Below are positions 1-8,183 of a stretch of 64,000 nt of DNA, in pieces. Made by a program: the position numbers and the translations under genes. The notes under the pieces are model-generated. The model did not search any database, was not told the origin of the DNA, and saw only the letters and a list, made by a program, of their open reading frames with translations. Numbering within the stretch: the first letter of the stretch is position 1; each line of letters starts with the position of its first letter. Origin of the DNA: Paenibacillus senegalimassiliensis (GTDB lineage: Bacteria; Bacillota; Bacilli; Paenibacillales; Paenibacillaceae); contig NZ_LN909043.1 in assembly GCF_001486585.1 (NCBI RefSeq), positions 63,361 through 127,360 of the forward strand, read 5' to 3'.

Positions 1-717
1 GCTTTTAATAAAACAGTTAAGGCGATAAGGAATTTACATGAGTTTAACATACCAGTTGATGGAATAATTACTCTAACTAAATATAATGCCCCATATGTGC
101 TGGAGACGATACAATTCATAGCTGAGATGGGGATTGAAAATGTTGCGATTATGTTGCTTGCATCAGTGGGCAATGCTTCTGAAAACTTCTCTGATGTATA
201 TCTGGATTTTGATGAGTGGTCAGCAATACTCCTTGAATTAACGACGCTTAAGAAAAATCATGCACTCCCAGTAAATTTAAATATTGTTTCTACAGGAGAG
301 AGTAAATGTCCCTGGGAATTATATTTACCCCTATTAAATAATGGTAGGGAAGATGACATTGATGTATGGATTCGTAATGATGCAGAAACTACTTTTGATG
401 AGCATGAGTTTTTTTGCACAGCAGGCAAAGACAACTTGGCAATAGATGGAAAGGGAAACGTCTACGGTTGTAGTCTTATGATCTCAGAAAATGAATTAAG
501 TGCCGGAAACCTGCTGGATAAGAGCCTATTGGAAATATGGAATTATTCTGAAATATTTAATTTATTTAGAACAGCTTCAATTAATAATATAACAGGCGCT
601 TGTAGAAACTGTGATTTGTTAAACAAGTGTGGTGGAGGTTGTAGAGCGTGTGCTTTTGCTATGAACAAGAGTATTTATCATTCTGATACAAGGTGTCCGA
701 AGGGGGTCTTAGTGTGA
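1..717 (+). CDS. Radical SAM/SPASM-domain maturase, C-terminal part
   Basis: The frame is open from the first base, so the N-terminus with the CxxxCxxC radical SAM cluster lies outside the window. What is visible is the end of the TIM-barrel-like domain followed by a SPASM domain: a Cys in FFCTAGKD, then GNVYGC, then GNLLDKSLLEIW, then a C-x2-C-x5-C-x3-C cluster (CRNCDLLNKCGGGC) and a last Cys in RCPKG. These cysteines bind auxiliary 4Fe-4S clusters in peptide-modifying enzymes. Its stop codon overlaps the GTG of the PqqD-like gene, implying translational coupling, and a MATE exporter follows, so it probably modifies a small peptide. It is AT-rich compared with the rest of the window. The substrate is not visible. 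Function as a peptide maturase is inferred from domain and context. Confidence 0.85.
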   Translation, partial: AFNKTVKAIRNLHEFNIPVDGIITLTKYNAPYVLETIQFIAEMGIENVAIMLLASVGNASENFSDVYLDFDEWSAILLELTTLKKNHALPVNLNIVSTGESKCPWELYLPLLNNGREDDIDVWIRNDAETTFDEHEFFCTAGKDNLAIDGKGNVYGCSLMISENELSAGNLLDKSLLEIWNYSEIFNLFRTASINNITGACRNCDLLNKCGGGCRACAFAMNKSIYHSDTRCPKGVLV

Positions 718-1004
718 AGAAGAAAATAAAAAATCTTGGGGTGCCTTTTATATTAAGAACAGAGGATGACGGAACAGGTGTATTGGCGATTAATGGTAGT
801 GTCCTGATGATTAATGAAATAACAGTTGAAATAATTAACAGATTAGAGGAAGGTGAAAATTTAGAGAACATAGCAACAACTATCGCTCTAAATTATCATG
901 TGGGCTACGATGAAGTAATTTCAGATATAAAGGAATTTTTAACAGAATTAGATAAATACATTACAATTAAAGATCAAAAGTTAAGAGATATCATGTATGC
1001 TTAA
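714..1004 (+). CDS. PqqD-like (RRE-type) protein
   Basis: A protein of 96 residues with the PqqD fold pattern: a short beta-rich N-terminus containing VLAINGSVLMIN, then a helical part with INRLEEGENLENI and a DEVISDIKEFLTEL helix. PqqD-type domains act as RiPP recognition elements that bind the leader of a precursor peptide and present it to a radical SAM enzyme. I chose GTG at 714 because AGGGGG lies seven bases upstream and GTGA overlaps the stop of the maturase; a GTG at 693 is possible but lies deep in that gene. The stop overlaps the start of the MATE gene. Being a separate protein rather than fused to the maturase fits a leader-presenting partner. Family assignment is by pattern only. 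Confidence 0.75.
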   Translation: MKKKIKNLGVPFILRTEDDGTGVLAINGSVLMINEITVEIINRLEEGENLENIATTIALNYHVGYDEVISDIKEFLTELDKYITIKDQKLRDIMYA

Positions 1005-2352
1005 AAATTGGATTAAAGAAAATAAAAGCGATATGCAACTCCTGATTAACTTTGTAGGTCCAATGGTGTTAACACAAATAATTCAAGTTTTTTTTCAGAT
1101 TGGTGATCAAGCTATTATAGGAAGAACCCTGGTTCATGAATTTGCGGCAGTCGGTATTGCATCATCCTTTCTGTTTTTAATTACAGGAACTATCGGTATG
1201 ATTTCAATGGCTTTCAATATTATTGGTGGGAGATATTTGGGCGAAAATAATCTAACTATGTTCGGAAAAGCATTTAGCACAAGTGTGAATTTATGTATCG
1301 TGATTGGCTTACTGTGCGAAATTATTATCCTCTTGTTTGGAAAACTAATTTTGAAAAACATATATGGTCTGGAGCCTTTGATTTTAGAACCTGCTACTGA
1401 ATATTTATATATTGGTGGGTTAGGAATTGGACTAAATATGGTATTGTTTAATTTTTCAGCTTTTTTCAAAAATATAAATAAAACCAAAATCTTTCTCATG
1501 AGTTTTATCCCGGCAAGTATAATTAATGTGTTTTTTGACTATGTGCTTGTTTATGGGAAATTTGGATTTCCCAAACTTGGAGTGAAGGGGGCTGCAATTG
1601 GTACTGTTTTAGGCTTAGCTGTAAATATGATCATTTACATTTTTGCCTTTTTTAAATGGAAAAAAATCAGCTTCTCGTTCAGCCTTAATAAAGCTATTTT
1701 AGCTAAATTAATGAAATTATATTTCCCACTTGCGTTACAGGATTTGATTGAGTTTACGCTCTTTGCAATGATGCTTTCTATTTTAATTGTACGTATTGGG
1801 GTTGAATCTATAGCTACATACAGTGTAGTCACCACATTACTTGAATTTCTTCTTATACCTATGTACGGGTTCTCTGGAAGTTGTTTAACTCTGACAGCTC
1901 AAAGATATGGTAATAAAAACGGCCATTTTCTAAAGCTTATTCCGCTGTCAATTACGCTTGGATTAATTGTTACAATTCCACTATCTATTCTAATAACTGT
2001 TTTTGCAAATCCTGTAGCCAGCTTAATGACAGATAAAATTTCTATAATTACGCTAGTTGTTCATATTCTTCCTTGGGCAGCCTTTTTCAGCTTAATTAAT
2101 GGTATTCAAATTATTGTAAAGTCAGCCTTACAGGCTATTGATTTAGAAAAGTGGGTACTAGTATACTCCACCTGCATTTACGCTATGTTACTCCTGTTTC
2201 TTTATATTTTTATTCATCAGCTTGACTTACTAGGTATTTATATTGGTCTAGGCTTGGGATATGGGCTATTATTGTGTGGTTATCTGTTTAAAATTAGAAA
2301 AATATCATTACAATCGGGGCAATACTCATCAGAAATGATTCAGAATAGTTAG
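997..2352 (+). CDS. MATE family efflux transporter
   Basis: This 451-residue, very hydrophobic protein has about twelve predicted membrane segments and the MATE-type beginning, with FVGPMVLTQIIQVFFQIGDQ in the first helix and the pseudo-repeat restarting near LYFPLALQDLIEFTLFAMM around residue 242. MATE proteins export drugs or small molecules by Na+ or H+ antiport. The start overlaps the end of the PqqD-like gene, placing it in the same transcript as the maturase, so export of, or immunity to, the modified peptide product is the natural inference. Codon use is as AT-rich as its two upstream partners. A terminator follows 55 bases after the stop. Confidence 0.85.
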   Translation: MLKNWIKENKSDMQLLINFVGPMVLTQIIQVFFQIGDQAIIGRTLVHEFAAVGIASSFLFLITGTIGMISMAFNIIGGRYLGENNLTMFGKAFSTSVNLCIVIGLLCEIIILLFGKLILKNIYGLEPLILEPATEYLYIGGLGIGLNMVLFNFSAFFKNINKTKIFLMSFIPASIINVFFDYVLVYGKFGFPKLGVKGAAIGTVLGLAVNMIIYIFAFFKWKKISFSFSLNKAILAKLMKLYFPLALQDLIEFTLFAMMLSILIVRIGVESIATYSVVTTLLEFLLIPMYGFSGSCLTLTAQRYGNKNGHFLKLIPLSITLGLIVTIPLSILITVFANPVASLMTDKISIITLVVHILPWAAFFSLINGIQIIVKSALQAIDLEKWVLVYSTCIYAMLLLFLYIFIHQLDLLGIYIGLGLGYGLLLCGYLFKIRKISLQSGQYSSEMIQNS

Positions 2353-2406
2353 GTCTAATTCTAATACAGCAAGTGAAAATTAATGATTTTGAAAGAGCGC
2401 GAAGAT

Positions 2407-2440
2407 CACTCCCATTTTTGTAATGGGAGTGTTTTTGTTT
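2407..2440 (+). terminator. Rho-independent terminator of the maturase-MATE operon
   Basis: A perfect 10-bp stem (CACTCCCATT with AATGGGAGTG) around a five-base loop is followed by a T-rich tract. It closes the radical SAM/PqqD/MATE transcript. Confidence 0.85.
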
Positions 2441-2521
2441 TAAGAGATTGCCGTAAATAAAAAAATCAATGATTCGACAATTCATCCTAAAATATTACAA
2501 GAGAGGAAGGGATGAAGAACG

Positions 2522-2689
2522 ATGGAAAGGAGAAAAAAACTAAGCGAAGAAATTGAGAAACAGCGAAAGGAATTAAATAAACTGGCCGAGTTGTACGGTT
2601 TGCAAGGAAAAAAGGTAATTCAGAAATCACAGCAATTAGATCGCTTATTAAATCTGTACAATCAACTACATAATCATGAAGCAAAATAA
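2522..2689 (+). CDS. Spo0E-like aspartyl-phosphatase (sporulation regulator)
   Basis: A 55-residue protein, too short for many gene callers. It holds the Spo0E family signature SQQLDRLLNLYNQL near residues 36-49, preceded by a charged helix (IEKQRKELNKLAELYG). Spo0E-family proteins are small two-helix phosphatases that remove phosphate from Spo0A~P and so delay sporulation; the SQxLD motif forms the active face. The ATG is preceded by GGAAGGG ten bases upstream. It stands alone between the MATE terminator and the SDR promoter and is still AT-rich. The closeness of the signature makes the family call fairly sure; which phosphorylated regulator it targets is unknown. Confidence 0.85.
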   Translation: MERRKKLSEEIEKQRKELNKLAELYGLQGKKVIQKSQQLDRLLNLYNQLHNHEAK

Positions 2690-2691
2690 AA

Positions 2692-2749
2692 TTGACAAAT
2701 GACCTAGGGTCATTTATAGTCGACCTTAGGTCAATGACCTGAGGTCATT
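2692..2749 (+). promoter_or_regulatory. SDR promoter with three TGACC-N3-GGTCA operators
   Basis: TTGACA (2692-2697), 17 bases, then TATAGT (2715-2720) make a near-consensus SigA promoter. Three palindromes sit on it: AAATGACC-TAG-GGTCATTT (2697-2715) between the -35 and -10 boxes, GACC-TTA-GGTC (2722-2732) at the start site and AATGACC-TGA-GGTCATT (2734-2749) just downstream. A related palindrome precedes the tetR gene at 3652. Binding by that TetR protein is inferred. Confidence 0.8.
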
Positions 2750-2787
2750 TGTATTTTAATCATTTATTTTGCATGGGAGGGTATGGT

Positions 2788-3609
2788 ATGGAACGAAAAG
2801 TGATTCTGATTACCGGGGCATCATCGGGGATTGGGAAGGAAAGCGCCAAGAAGCTGCTGTCCGAAGGACATATCGTTTATGTTGCCGCAAGACGGATAGA
2901 CCCCATGAAGGATCTGCAAAGCCTGGGAGCGATTCCGATACAAATGGATATTTCCAAGGACGAAGATATACAGGCCTGTGTTCAGCGAATCTTGAAGGAG
3001 CAATCCAGAATCGATGTACTCTTCAACAACGCGGGTTTTGCTCTCTACGGCAGTGCCGAGGAAGTCAGTCTGGAGGATGCCAGATATCAGTTCGAGGTCA
3101 ATTTGTTTGGTCTGGCCAGAATTACCCAGTTGATCCTGCCACAGATGAGACAGCAAGGGAGCGGCAAAATTATTAATACCTCTTCGGTGGCCGGAAAAAT
3201 GCATTCCCCTCTGGGTGCCTGGTATCATGCCAGCAAGCATGCCTTGGAAGGGTGGTCCGATTGCTTAAGAGTTGAAGTGGAACCGTTCGGCATCGATGTT
3301 GTGATTATTGAGCCAGGTACGATTGATACGGAATTCGCCCAAGTATCAGGAAGCCCGATGTTGAAAAATTCCGGAGAGGGTCCCTATAAGGAGCTTGCTA
3401 CGGGCGTAGCCAAGCTGCATGCTAATTCGTACAAACCCGGTGCCTCTTCACCACCAACCGTGATTGCGGATGTGGTCGCTCAAGCGATAAAGGTAAACCG
3501 TCCCAAAACAAGATATGCGGTAGGCAAAATGGCCAAACCCTCTGTTTTGATGAGTAAATGGTTAAGTGACCGAACGTTGGATAAGGCGATCAGAGGGATG
3601 TTGAAATAG
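2788..3609 (+). CDS. SDR family NAD(P)-dependent oxidoreductase
   Basis: A classical short-chain dehydrogenase/reductase of 273 residues. It shows the nucleotide-binding TGASSGIG at residues 9-16, NNAG in the fourth strand, the catalytic Ser in NTSSVAG and the Tyr-x3-Lys in YHASK, followed by PGTIDT. The substrate cannot be read from sequence. I placed the start at ATG 2788 because GGGAGG lies seven bases upstream; the frame is open further up but runs into the operators. It is transcribed from a strong promoter covered by three operators that resemble the one before the adjacent tetR gene, so it is probably the repressor's main target. Detoxification or lipid-type carbonyl reduction is a guess. 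Confidence 0.85.
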   Translation: MERKVILITGASSGIGKESAKKLLSEGHIVYVAARRIDPMKDLQSLGAIPIQMDISKDEDIQACVQRILKEQSRIDVLFNNAGFALYGSAEEVSLEDARYQFEVNLFGLARITQLILPQMRQQGSGKIINTSSVAGKMHSPLGAWYHASKHALEGWSDCLRVEVEPFGIDVVIIEPGTIDTEFAQVSGSPMLKNSGEGPYKELATGVAKLHANSYKPGASSPPTVIADVVAQAIKVNRPKTRYAVGKMAKPSVLMSKWLSDRTLDKAIRGMLK

Positions 3610-3624
3610 AGCGATTGCTTTGCA

Positions 3625-3668
3625 TTGACAAGCCAAGTGCATTTTCATACCATTGACCTTAAGTCAAT
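3625..3668 (+). promoter_or_regulatory. tetR promoter and operator
   Basis: TTGACA (3625-3630), a 17-base spacer and TACCAT (3648-3653) form the promoter. The imperfect palindrome ATTGACCTTAAGTCAAT (3652-3668) overlaps the -10 and start site and resembles the three operators before the SDR gene, suggesting autoregulation. Confidence 0.65.
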
Positions 3669-3695
3669 AGATATTCCGGGATATGAGGTGATGGC

Positions 3696-4355
3696 ATGAG
3701 AAGAGCGATGACAGACGTTGCCAAGGCCGAGAAAGCCAAGCTGATACTGAACGTGGCATATGATTTATATAAGAACAGCACGTTTGAAGACATTAAAATG
3801 ATTGATATCGCCAAGGCGGCCAACGTGTCGAAGGGGACGATGTTCTTTTATTACAGCACGAAGGAAATTCTCTTTATGGAGATTTTATTTCTGGAATATG
3901 AGAAGCGGTTCAAGGGCTTTGAGGAATTGCTGCTTCCATTAGGGAAAATGACATATGAAGAGTTTAAAGTCTTCTTCCTGCAGGAAATGGCAGGCATTTT
4001 GGATGAGAAATCTGTCTTTATTCGACTGAGCGCCATCAAGAGCACCATTTTGGAGCGAAATATAGATTATGAGACGACAGTAAAGGTTAGCTTGGGGATG
4101 TTCACTTCATTAGAACGTATTGTACGTTTGTTGGTGGAGCGGGTGGCGGGATTTACGGAAGATGACTTCTATGAACTGTTCCAGGCCCAGCACGCCATCA
4201 TCGTAGGATTTAAAAATGTGGTCAGCATGCCAGAAGCTATGAGCCAGGTGATCATTGACCAGAAGATAGAACGGTATAGAGTGGAATTCAAGAGCCATGC
4301 CCTGATAGCTATGGAGTATTATCTGGAGGGCTGGAACGATAGACAGAGGAAATAG
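3696..4355 (+). CDS. TetR family transcriptional regulator
   Basis: The N-terminal TetR helix-turn-helix covers roughly residues 12-55 of 219: MIDIAKAANVSKGTMFFYY is the recognition region and is followed by STKEILF. The remaining residues form a divergent all-helical ligand-binding domain whose ligand cannot be read. The ATG at 3696 follows GAGGTG by five bases. It lies 86 bases downstream of the SDR gene in the same direction but has its own promoter and operator, resembling those of the SDR gene, so it most likely represses both. A terminator follows. Confidence 0.85.
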   Translation: MRRAMTDVAKAEKAKLILNVAYDLYKNSTFEDIKMIDIAKAANVSKGTMFFYYSTKEILFMEILFLEYEKRFKGFEELLLPLGKMTYEEFKVFFLQEMAGILDEKSVFIRLSAIKSTILERNIDYETTVKVSLGMFTSLERIVRLLVERVAGFTEDDFYELFQAQHAIIVGFKNVVSMPEAMSQVIIDQKIERYRVEFKSHALIAMEYYLEGWNDRQRK

Positions 4356-4368
4356 ATGGGTCTCCCAA

Positions 4369-4416
4369 GACCTCAAAGACTTGCAACTTCATCGTTGCAT
4401 CTTTGGGGTCTTTCTG
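4369..4416 (+). terminator. Terminator after tetR
   Basis: GACCTCAAAGA pairs with TCTTTGGGGTC (one G-T pair), with a nested TTGCAAC/GTTGCA pairing inside, followed by TTTCTGTTG. Confidence 0.75.
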
Positions 4417-4479
4417 TTGCTTTGTACAATTATTAGTGACGCCATAGAGAAAAGGGTTGTCAAAGCATCAAATCTAATT

Positions 4480-4498
4480 GATAATAATAATCATTATC
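4480..4498 (+). promoter_or_regulatory. Fur box
   Basis: GATAATAATAATCATTATC matches the classical 19-bp Fur consensus (GATAATGATAATCATTATC) at 18 of 19 positions. It lies 46 bases before the first ABC gene, so the pair is almost certainly repressed by iron-loaded Fur. Confidence 0.9.
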
Positions 4499-4543
4499 AA
4501 TTATTAGTCGCCTACTGACTTCAAAGAATAAGGAGAATGCCAG

Positions 4544-6379
4544 ATGAAAGCGAAATCCGAGGTATCGGGACTGCTTAGAATAGCGGGGGAGAAGAAAGCA
4601 TTGCTGATTACGGCGAGCGTATTCTCCGTCATTTCCAGTCTTTTGCAAATTGCTCCGTTTGTTGCGATATACAAGATTATTGAAGAACTGCTTCTACATG
4701 CGCGGGACCCCATGAATGTTGATAAGGACCTGATATTGTTTTGGGGAATGACCACTTTCGTTGCTCTGCTGGCTTCCTTGATCACCCTATATATTGGGGG
4801 GATGTGCTCGCATATTGCAGCCTTCAACATTTTGTATCAACTGCGGGTGCGTCTGGCTGATCATGTAGCCAAGGTGTCTATGGGCTATCATACCAGAACG
4901 GCTACGGGCGAATTAAAGAAAATCATCGAGGTTAGTGTTGAAAAAATGGAGCAGTTTATCGCCCATCAACTACCTGATATAGTTAGTGCGGTAGTTGTGC
5001 CGCTGCTTATGATCGGCTACCTGTTCTGGCTCGACTGGCGGCTGGCATTGGTGCTGCTTCTGCCGATTGCCTTCGGCATCTGGCTCCAATCCCGCATGTT
5101 CGGCAGCGAAAACGGGCAAAAAGCCTATCGCGAATTTCAATATGCGGTGGAAGAGATGAATGCGACGGGGGTGGAGTATGTAAGAGGGATGCCTGCCGTG
5201 AAGGTATTCGGCATTACAGCGGACTCCTTCCTGACATTCAAGCAGGCCGTAGATAAATACCGTGATATTTCCTTGAGAATTACGAATTTATGTAAAACCT
5301 CCTATAGCTTGTTTTTCGTTATTATCAGCTCGTTGTTTGTCTTTATTGTCCCTGTCGGCATCCTTATCTTCAACGGTGATTCGGCTAACCAGGCTTTTGC
5401 TATCACCTTTATTTTATTCTTGATTGTCGCGCCAAGCTTGTCCGCACCGCTGCTGAAGCTGTTATATCTGGGCGGTGGTCTGCGGGAGATCGTGGAAGGC
5501 AATCGGCGTATCGAGGCTATCTTCGCTGAACCGATGACCGAGGAGCCTGCGGTTCCGCGCATTCCGACCTCCTATGATGTCGTCTTTAACCAAGTATCCT
5601 TTGCCTATGAGAGCCGGGAGAGCAAGGATTACAAGCCTGTACTGAACGGGATTAGCTTTATAGCCAGAGCTGGAGAAATGACGGCGCTCGTGGGGCCTTC
5701 CGGTGGAGGGAAATCAACCATTGCCAATCTGCTTTTGCGCTTTTGGGACGTTCAGGAGGGTGAAATTACGATCGGTGGTGTGCCAATTCGGGACATGGGC
5801 ACGGAGAAGCTGATGGATGTCGTCTCCTTTGTGTTCCAGGACGTGCATCTTTTTTACGATACTATTGAAGAGAATATCAGGATGGGCAATACAACGGCCA
5901 CTCGTGAAGAGGTTGTCCAGGCGGCGAAGACGGCTTGTTGCCATGACTTTATAGTCCAGTTAGAAGAGGGCTACAATACCCGAATTGGCGAAGGGGGCAC
6001 CTATTTATCGGGCGGTGAGGCACAGCGAATTGCGATTGCCCGGGCGTTGTTGAAGAATGCGCCAATTTTGGTGCTGGATGAAGCTACGGCTTATGCGGAT
6101 GCCGAGAATGAGCACAAAATTCAGCAGGGTCTGGTTGAACTGGTAAAGGGAAAGACCGTGCTGATTATAGCCCATCGATTGTCCACCATCTGTGGAGCAG
6201 AGCAAATTCTGGTCGTGAATCGTGGAGAAATTGTTGAACGTGGCAAGCATGAGGAGCTTCGGGAGAAGCGAGGACTATATGAGCAATTATGGCGGGCTCA
6301 TATGAGTGCGGCCACCTGGAAGCTGGGAGAAGTGGATAGAACGGTGTCTGGCATGAAGGAGGGAATGGAGAATGCTTAA
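4544..6379 (+). CDS. ABC half-transporter (membrane + ATPase), YbtP/IrtA-like
   Basis: A fused exporter-fold protein of 611 residues: six membrane helices in residues 1-320, then an ATPase domain with Walker A GPSGGGKST near 385, signature LSGGEAQRIAIARALL near 490, Walker B ILVLDEATAYADAENE and an H-loop IIAHRLS. The ATAYADAEN stretch after Walker B is typical of the YbtPQ/IrtAB group, which despite the exporter fold imports ferric siderophores, rather than of ordinary multidrug exporters, which usually have ATSALD or ATASLD. The Fur box directly upstream supports an iron role. The next gene overlaps it by eight bases and supplies the partner half. No siderophore-binding lipoprotein is seen nearby. 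Import direction and substrate are inferred. Confidence 0.85.
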   Translation: MKAKSEVSGLLRIAGEKKALLITASVFSVISSLLQIAPFVAIYKIIEELLLHARDPMNVDKDLILFWGMTTFVALLASLITLYIGGMCSHIAAFNILYQLRVRLADHVAKVSMGYHTRTATGELKKIIEVSVEKMEQFIAHQLPDIVSAVVVPLLMIGYLFWLDWRLALVLLLPIAFGIWLQSRMFGSENGQKAYREFQYAVEEMNATGVEYVRGMPAVKVFGITADSFLTFKQAVDKYRDISLRITNLCKTSYSLFFVIISSLFVFIVPVGILIFNGDSANQAFAITFILFLIVAPSLSAPLLKLLYLGGGLREIVEGNRRIEAIFAEPMTEEPAVPRIPTSYDVVFNQVSFAYESRESKDYKPVLNGISFIARAGEMTALVGPSGGGKSTIANLLLRFWDVQEGEITIGGVPIRDMGTEKLMDVVSFVFQDVHLFYDTIEENIRMGNTTATREEVVQAAKTACCHDFIVQLEEGYNTRIGEGGTYLSGGEAQRIAIARALLKNAPILVLDEATAYADAENEHKIQQGLVELVKGKTVLIIAHRLSTICGAEQILVVNRGEIVERGKHEELREKRGLYEQLWRAHMSAATWKLGEVDRTVSGMKEGMENA

Positions 6380-8114
6380 ATATTTCCACAATATATCGGG
6401 CGGCAATATTCGCAGTTTGGGTCCGGCCACATTCGCCGCATTGCTGGATGGGATGGCGAAGATTGTGCCAGCGGCGCTGCTGGTGGATATATTCAACACC
6501 ATTTACCGCTTCTTCTCCCAGACCGGGGCGACAGAGCTGAATGTCGGACGCTTGTGGACGGTTAGCCTTATTCTACTTGCTTGGCTGGCTGTGCAATATG
6601 CGGCTTACAGCTCGCTTTATGATAAGACGTATAAGGTAGCCTATAGTGTCGCGGCCACGGGTCGGCTGTCCTTGGCAGAGCATATTCGTCACCTTTCTCT
6701 GGGCTTTTTCGGCAAGCGTGATCCTGGTGATATCACCAATCTGCTCCTTGGGGATTATGGACAGGTTGAACAAACCATCTCTCATAATGTTCCCCAATTG
6801 ATCAGTGCGATTATGCTGCCTGTAATAGCCCTGGCCGGGATGGTCTTTCTGGATTGGAGAATGGCGCTTGCTATGTTTGTAGCGATTCCATTCGGTGTAT
6901 TGCTGCTCTGGCTTACAGATTCAATGCAGGCGAGGTTGAGCGAGAACCATGTAAAGGCCAAGAATGAGGCGGCCAGCCGTCTTCAGGAATATTTAGCAGG
7001 AATCCGTGAGATTAAGGCTCACAATATCGGCGGGAAACGCTTTGAGCGTCTAAGGCAGTCCTTCGATCAATTGAAGCGTGCCTCCATTTCTTTGGAAGGA
7101 ATTATGGGCCCCATGATTATGGGGGCTATGCTGTTGACTCGCTCCGGCATGACGCTGATGATCTTTGCAGGCAGCTACCTGTTGGTGGGCGGTGAACTGG
7201 CGCTTTCTTCATTTTTGCTGTTCCTGCTGGTTGGGACCAAGGTGTTTGAGCCGTTAACCACTGTACTTATGAATTATGGAGAGATGCGCTATTCTGCCTA
7301 TAGCGCTCAGCGAATTATGGATGTGCAGCAGGAGTCTCCTTTGCAGGGGCCGGCGAGCATTCAACCGCATACACCTATTGAATTTGACCGGGTCACCTTT
7401 GGTTATGATGATAGCAAGCCGGTTCTTCGGGATTTGTCCTTCCGCATGGAGCCGAACACAATTACGGCGCTGGTTGGCCCATCAGGCAGTGGCAAGAGTA
7501 CGGTGACGCGTTTGCTGGCTCGCTTCTGGGACATCCAGGCAGGAGAAATTCGGATTGGGGGAACGGATATCCGAACGATGGACCCCTCCAGTCTGCTACG
7601 GGATATCTCGATGGTGTTTCAGGATGTGTATTTATTCCAGGATACGATTGGCAACAATATCAGAATCGGCAAGATGGATGCGACTCAGGCAGAGATTGAA
7701 GAAGCGGCCAAGCGTGCCTGCTGTCATGATTTTATCTCACGTCTGCCGCAGGGCTATGATACGCCGGTTGGTGAAGGAGGCTCAACCCTGTCGGGAGGAG
7801 AGAAGCAGCGCATTTCCATTGCACGTGCTCTTTTAAAGAATGCTTCCATTGTCCTGCTGGATGAGGCAACCGCTTCTCTGGACCCGGAGAACGAGTCTGC
7901 CGTACAGCAGGCCATCAATGAGTTGGTAGCTAACAAGACGGTGATTCTGATTGCGCATCGCCTAAAGACGATTCAGAATGCGAATCAGATTGTTGTGTTG
8001 GAGCAGGGAAGCAAGATTGAGGAAGGGACGCACGCCGAATTACTGGCACAGCAAGGTCTGTATGCAAGCTTGTGGAATTTGCAGCAAAATACAGATGGAT
8101 GGCGGGTTAAATAA
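6372..8114 (+). CDS. ABC half-transporter (membrane + ATPase), YbtQ/IrtB-like
   Basis: Second half of the heterodimer, 580 residues. Membrane helices occupy about residues 1-310 and the ATPase follows, with GPSGSGKST near 370, LSGGEKQRISIARALL near 475, IVLLDEATASLDPENE and an H-loop (LIAHRLK). Its Walker B region is canonical, unlike the partner's ATAYADAEN. The ATG overlaps the end of the first gene, indicating tight co-translation and one-to-one stoichiometry. It shares the upstream Fur control. Likely role: uptake of an iron-siderophore complex across the membrane together with the first half; a drug-export role cannot be excluded from sequence alone. Confidence 0.85.
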   Translation: MLKYFHNISGGNIRSLGPATFAALLDGMAKIVPAALLVDIFNTIYRFFSQTGATELNVGRLWTVSLILLAWLAVQYAAYSSLYDKTYKVAYSVAATGRLSLAEHIRHLSLGFFGKRDPGDITNLLLGDYGQVEQTISHNVPQLISAIMLPVIALAGMVFLDWRMALAMFVAIPFGVLLLWLTDSMQARLSENHVKAKNEAASRLQEYLAGIREIKAHNIGGKRFERLRQSFDQLKRASISLEGIMGPMIMGAMLLTRSGMTLMIFAGSYLLVGGELALSSFLLFLLVGTKVFEPLTTVLMNYGEMRYSAYSAQRIMDVQQESPLQGPASIQPHTPIEFDRVTFGYDDSKPVLRDLSFRMEPNTITALVGPSGSGKSTVTRLLARFWDIQAGEIRIGGTDIRTMDPSSLLRDISMVFQDVYLFQDTIGNNIRIGKMDATQAEIEEAAKRACCHDFISRLPQGYDTPVGEGGSTLSGGEKQRISIARALLKNASIVLLDEATASLDPENESAVQQAINELVANKTVILIAHRLKTIQNANQIVVLEQGSKIEEGTHAELLAQQGLYASLWNLQQNTDGWRVK

Positions 8115-8118
8115 TGAA

Positions 8119-8157
8119 AACCGTCCTGTTGGCGATTTCCATGCCTCCAGGACGGTT
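8119..8157. terminator. Convergent terminator between the ABC pair and metE
   Basis: AACCGTCCTG (8119-8128) pairs perfectly with CAGGACGGTT (8148-8157). The minus-strand exit is T-rich (TTTTCATTATTT), so it serves metE best; the plus-strand exit (ATTTATG) is weaker. Confidence 0.75.
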
Positions 8158-8183
8158 ATTTATGTTACGGCTGTAACTCTTAT

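Noticed and set aside
2383..2460. Short ORF between the MATE and Spo0E-like genes as a possible RiPP precursor
   Set aside because: It runs straight through the terminator hairpin and has no ribosome binding site, so it is unlikely to be translated.
4544..8114. Multidrug exporter pair
   Set aside because: The fold fits, but the Fur box and the Walker B extension of the first half favour siderophore uptake; the export reading is kept only as an alternative.
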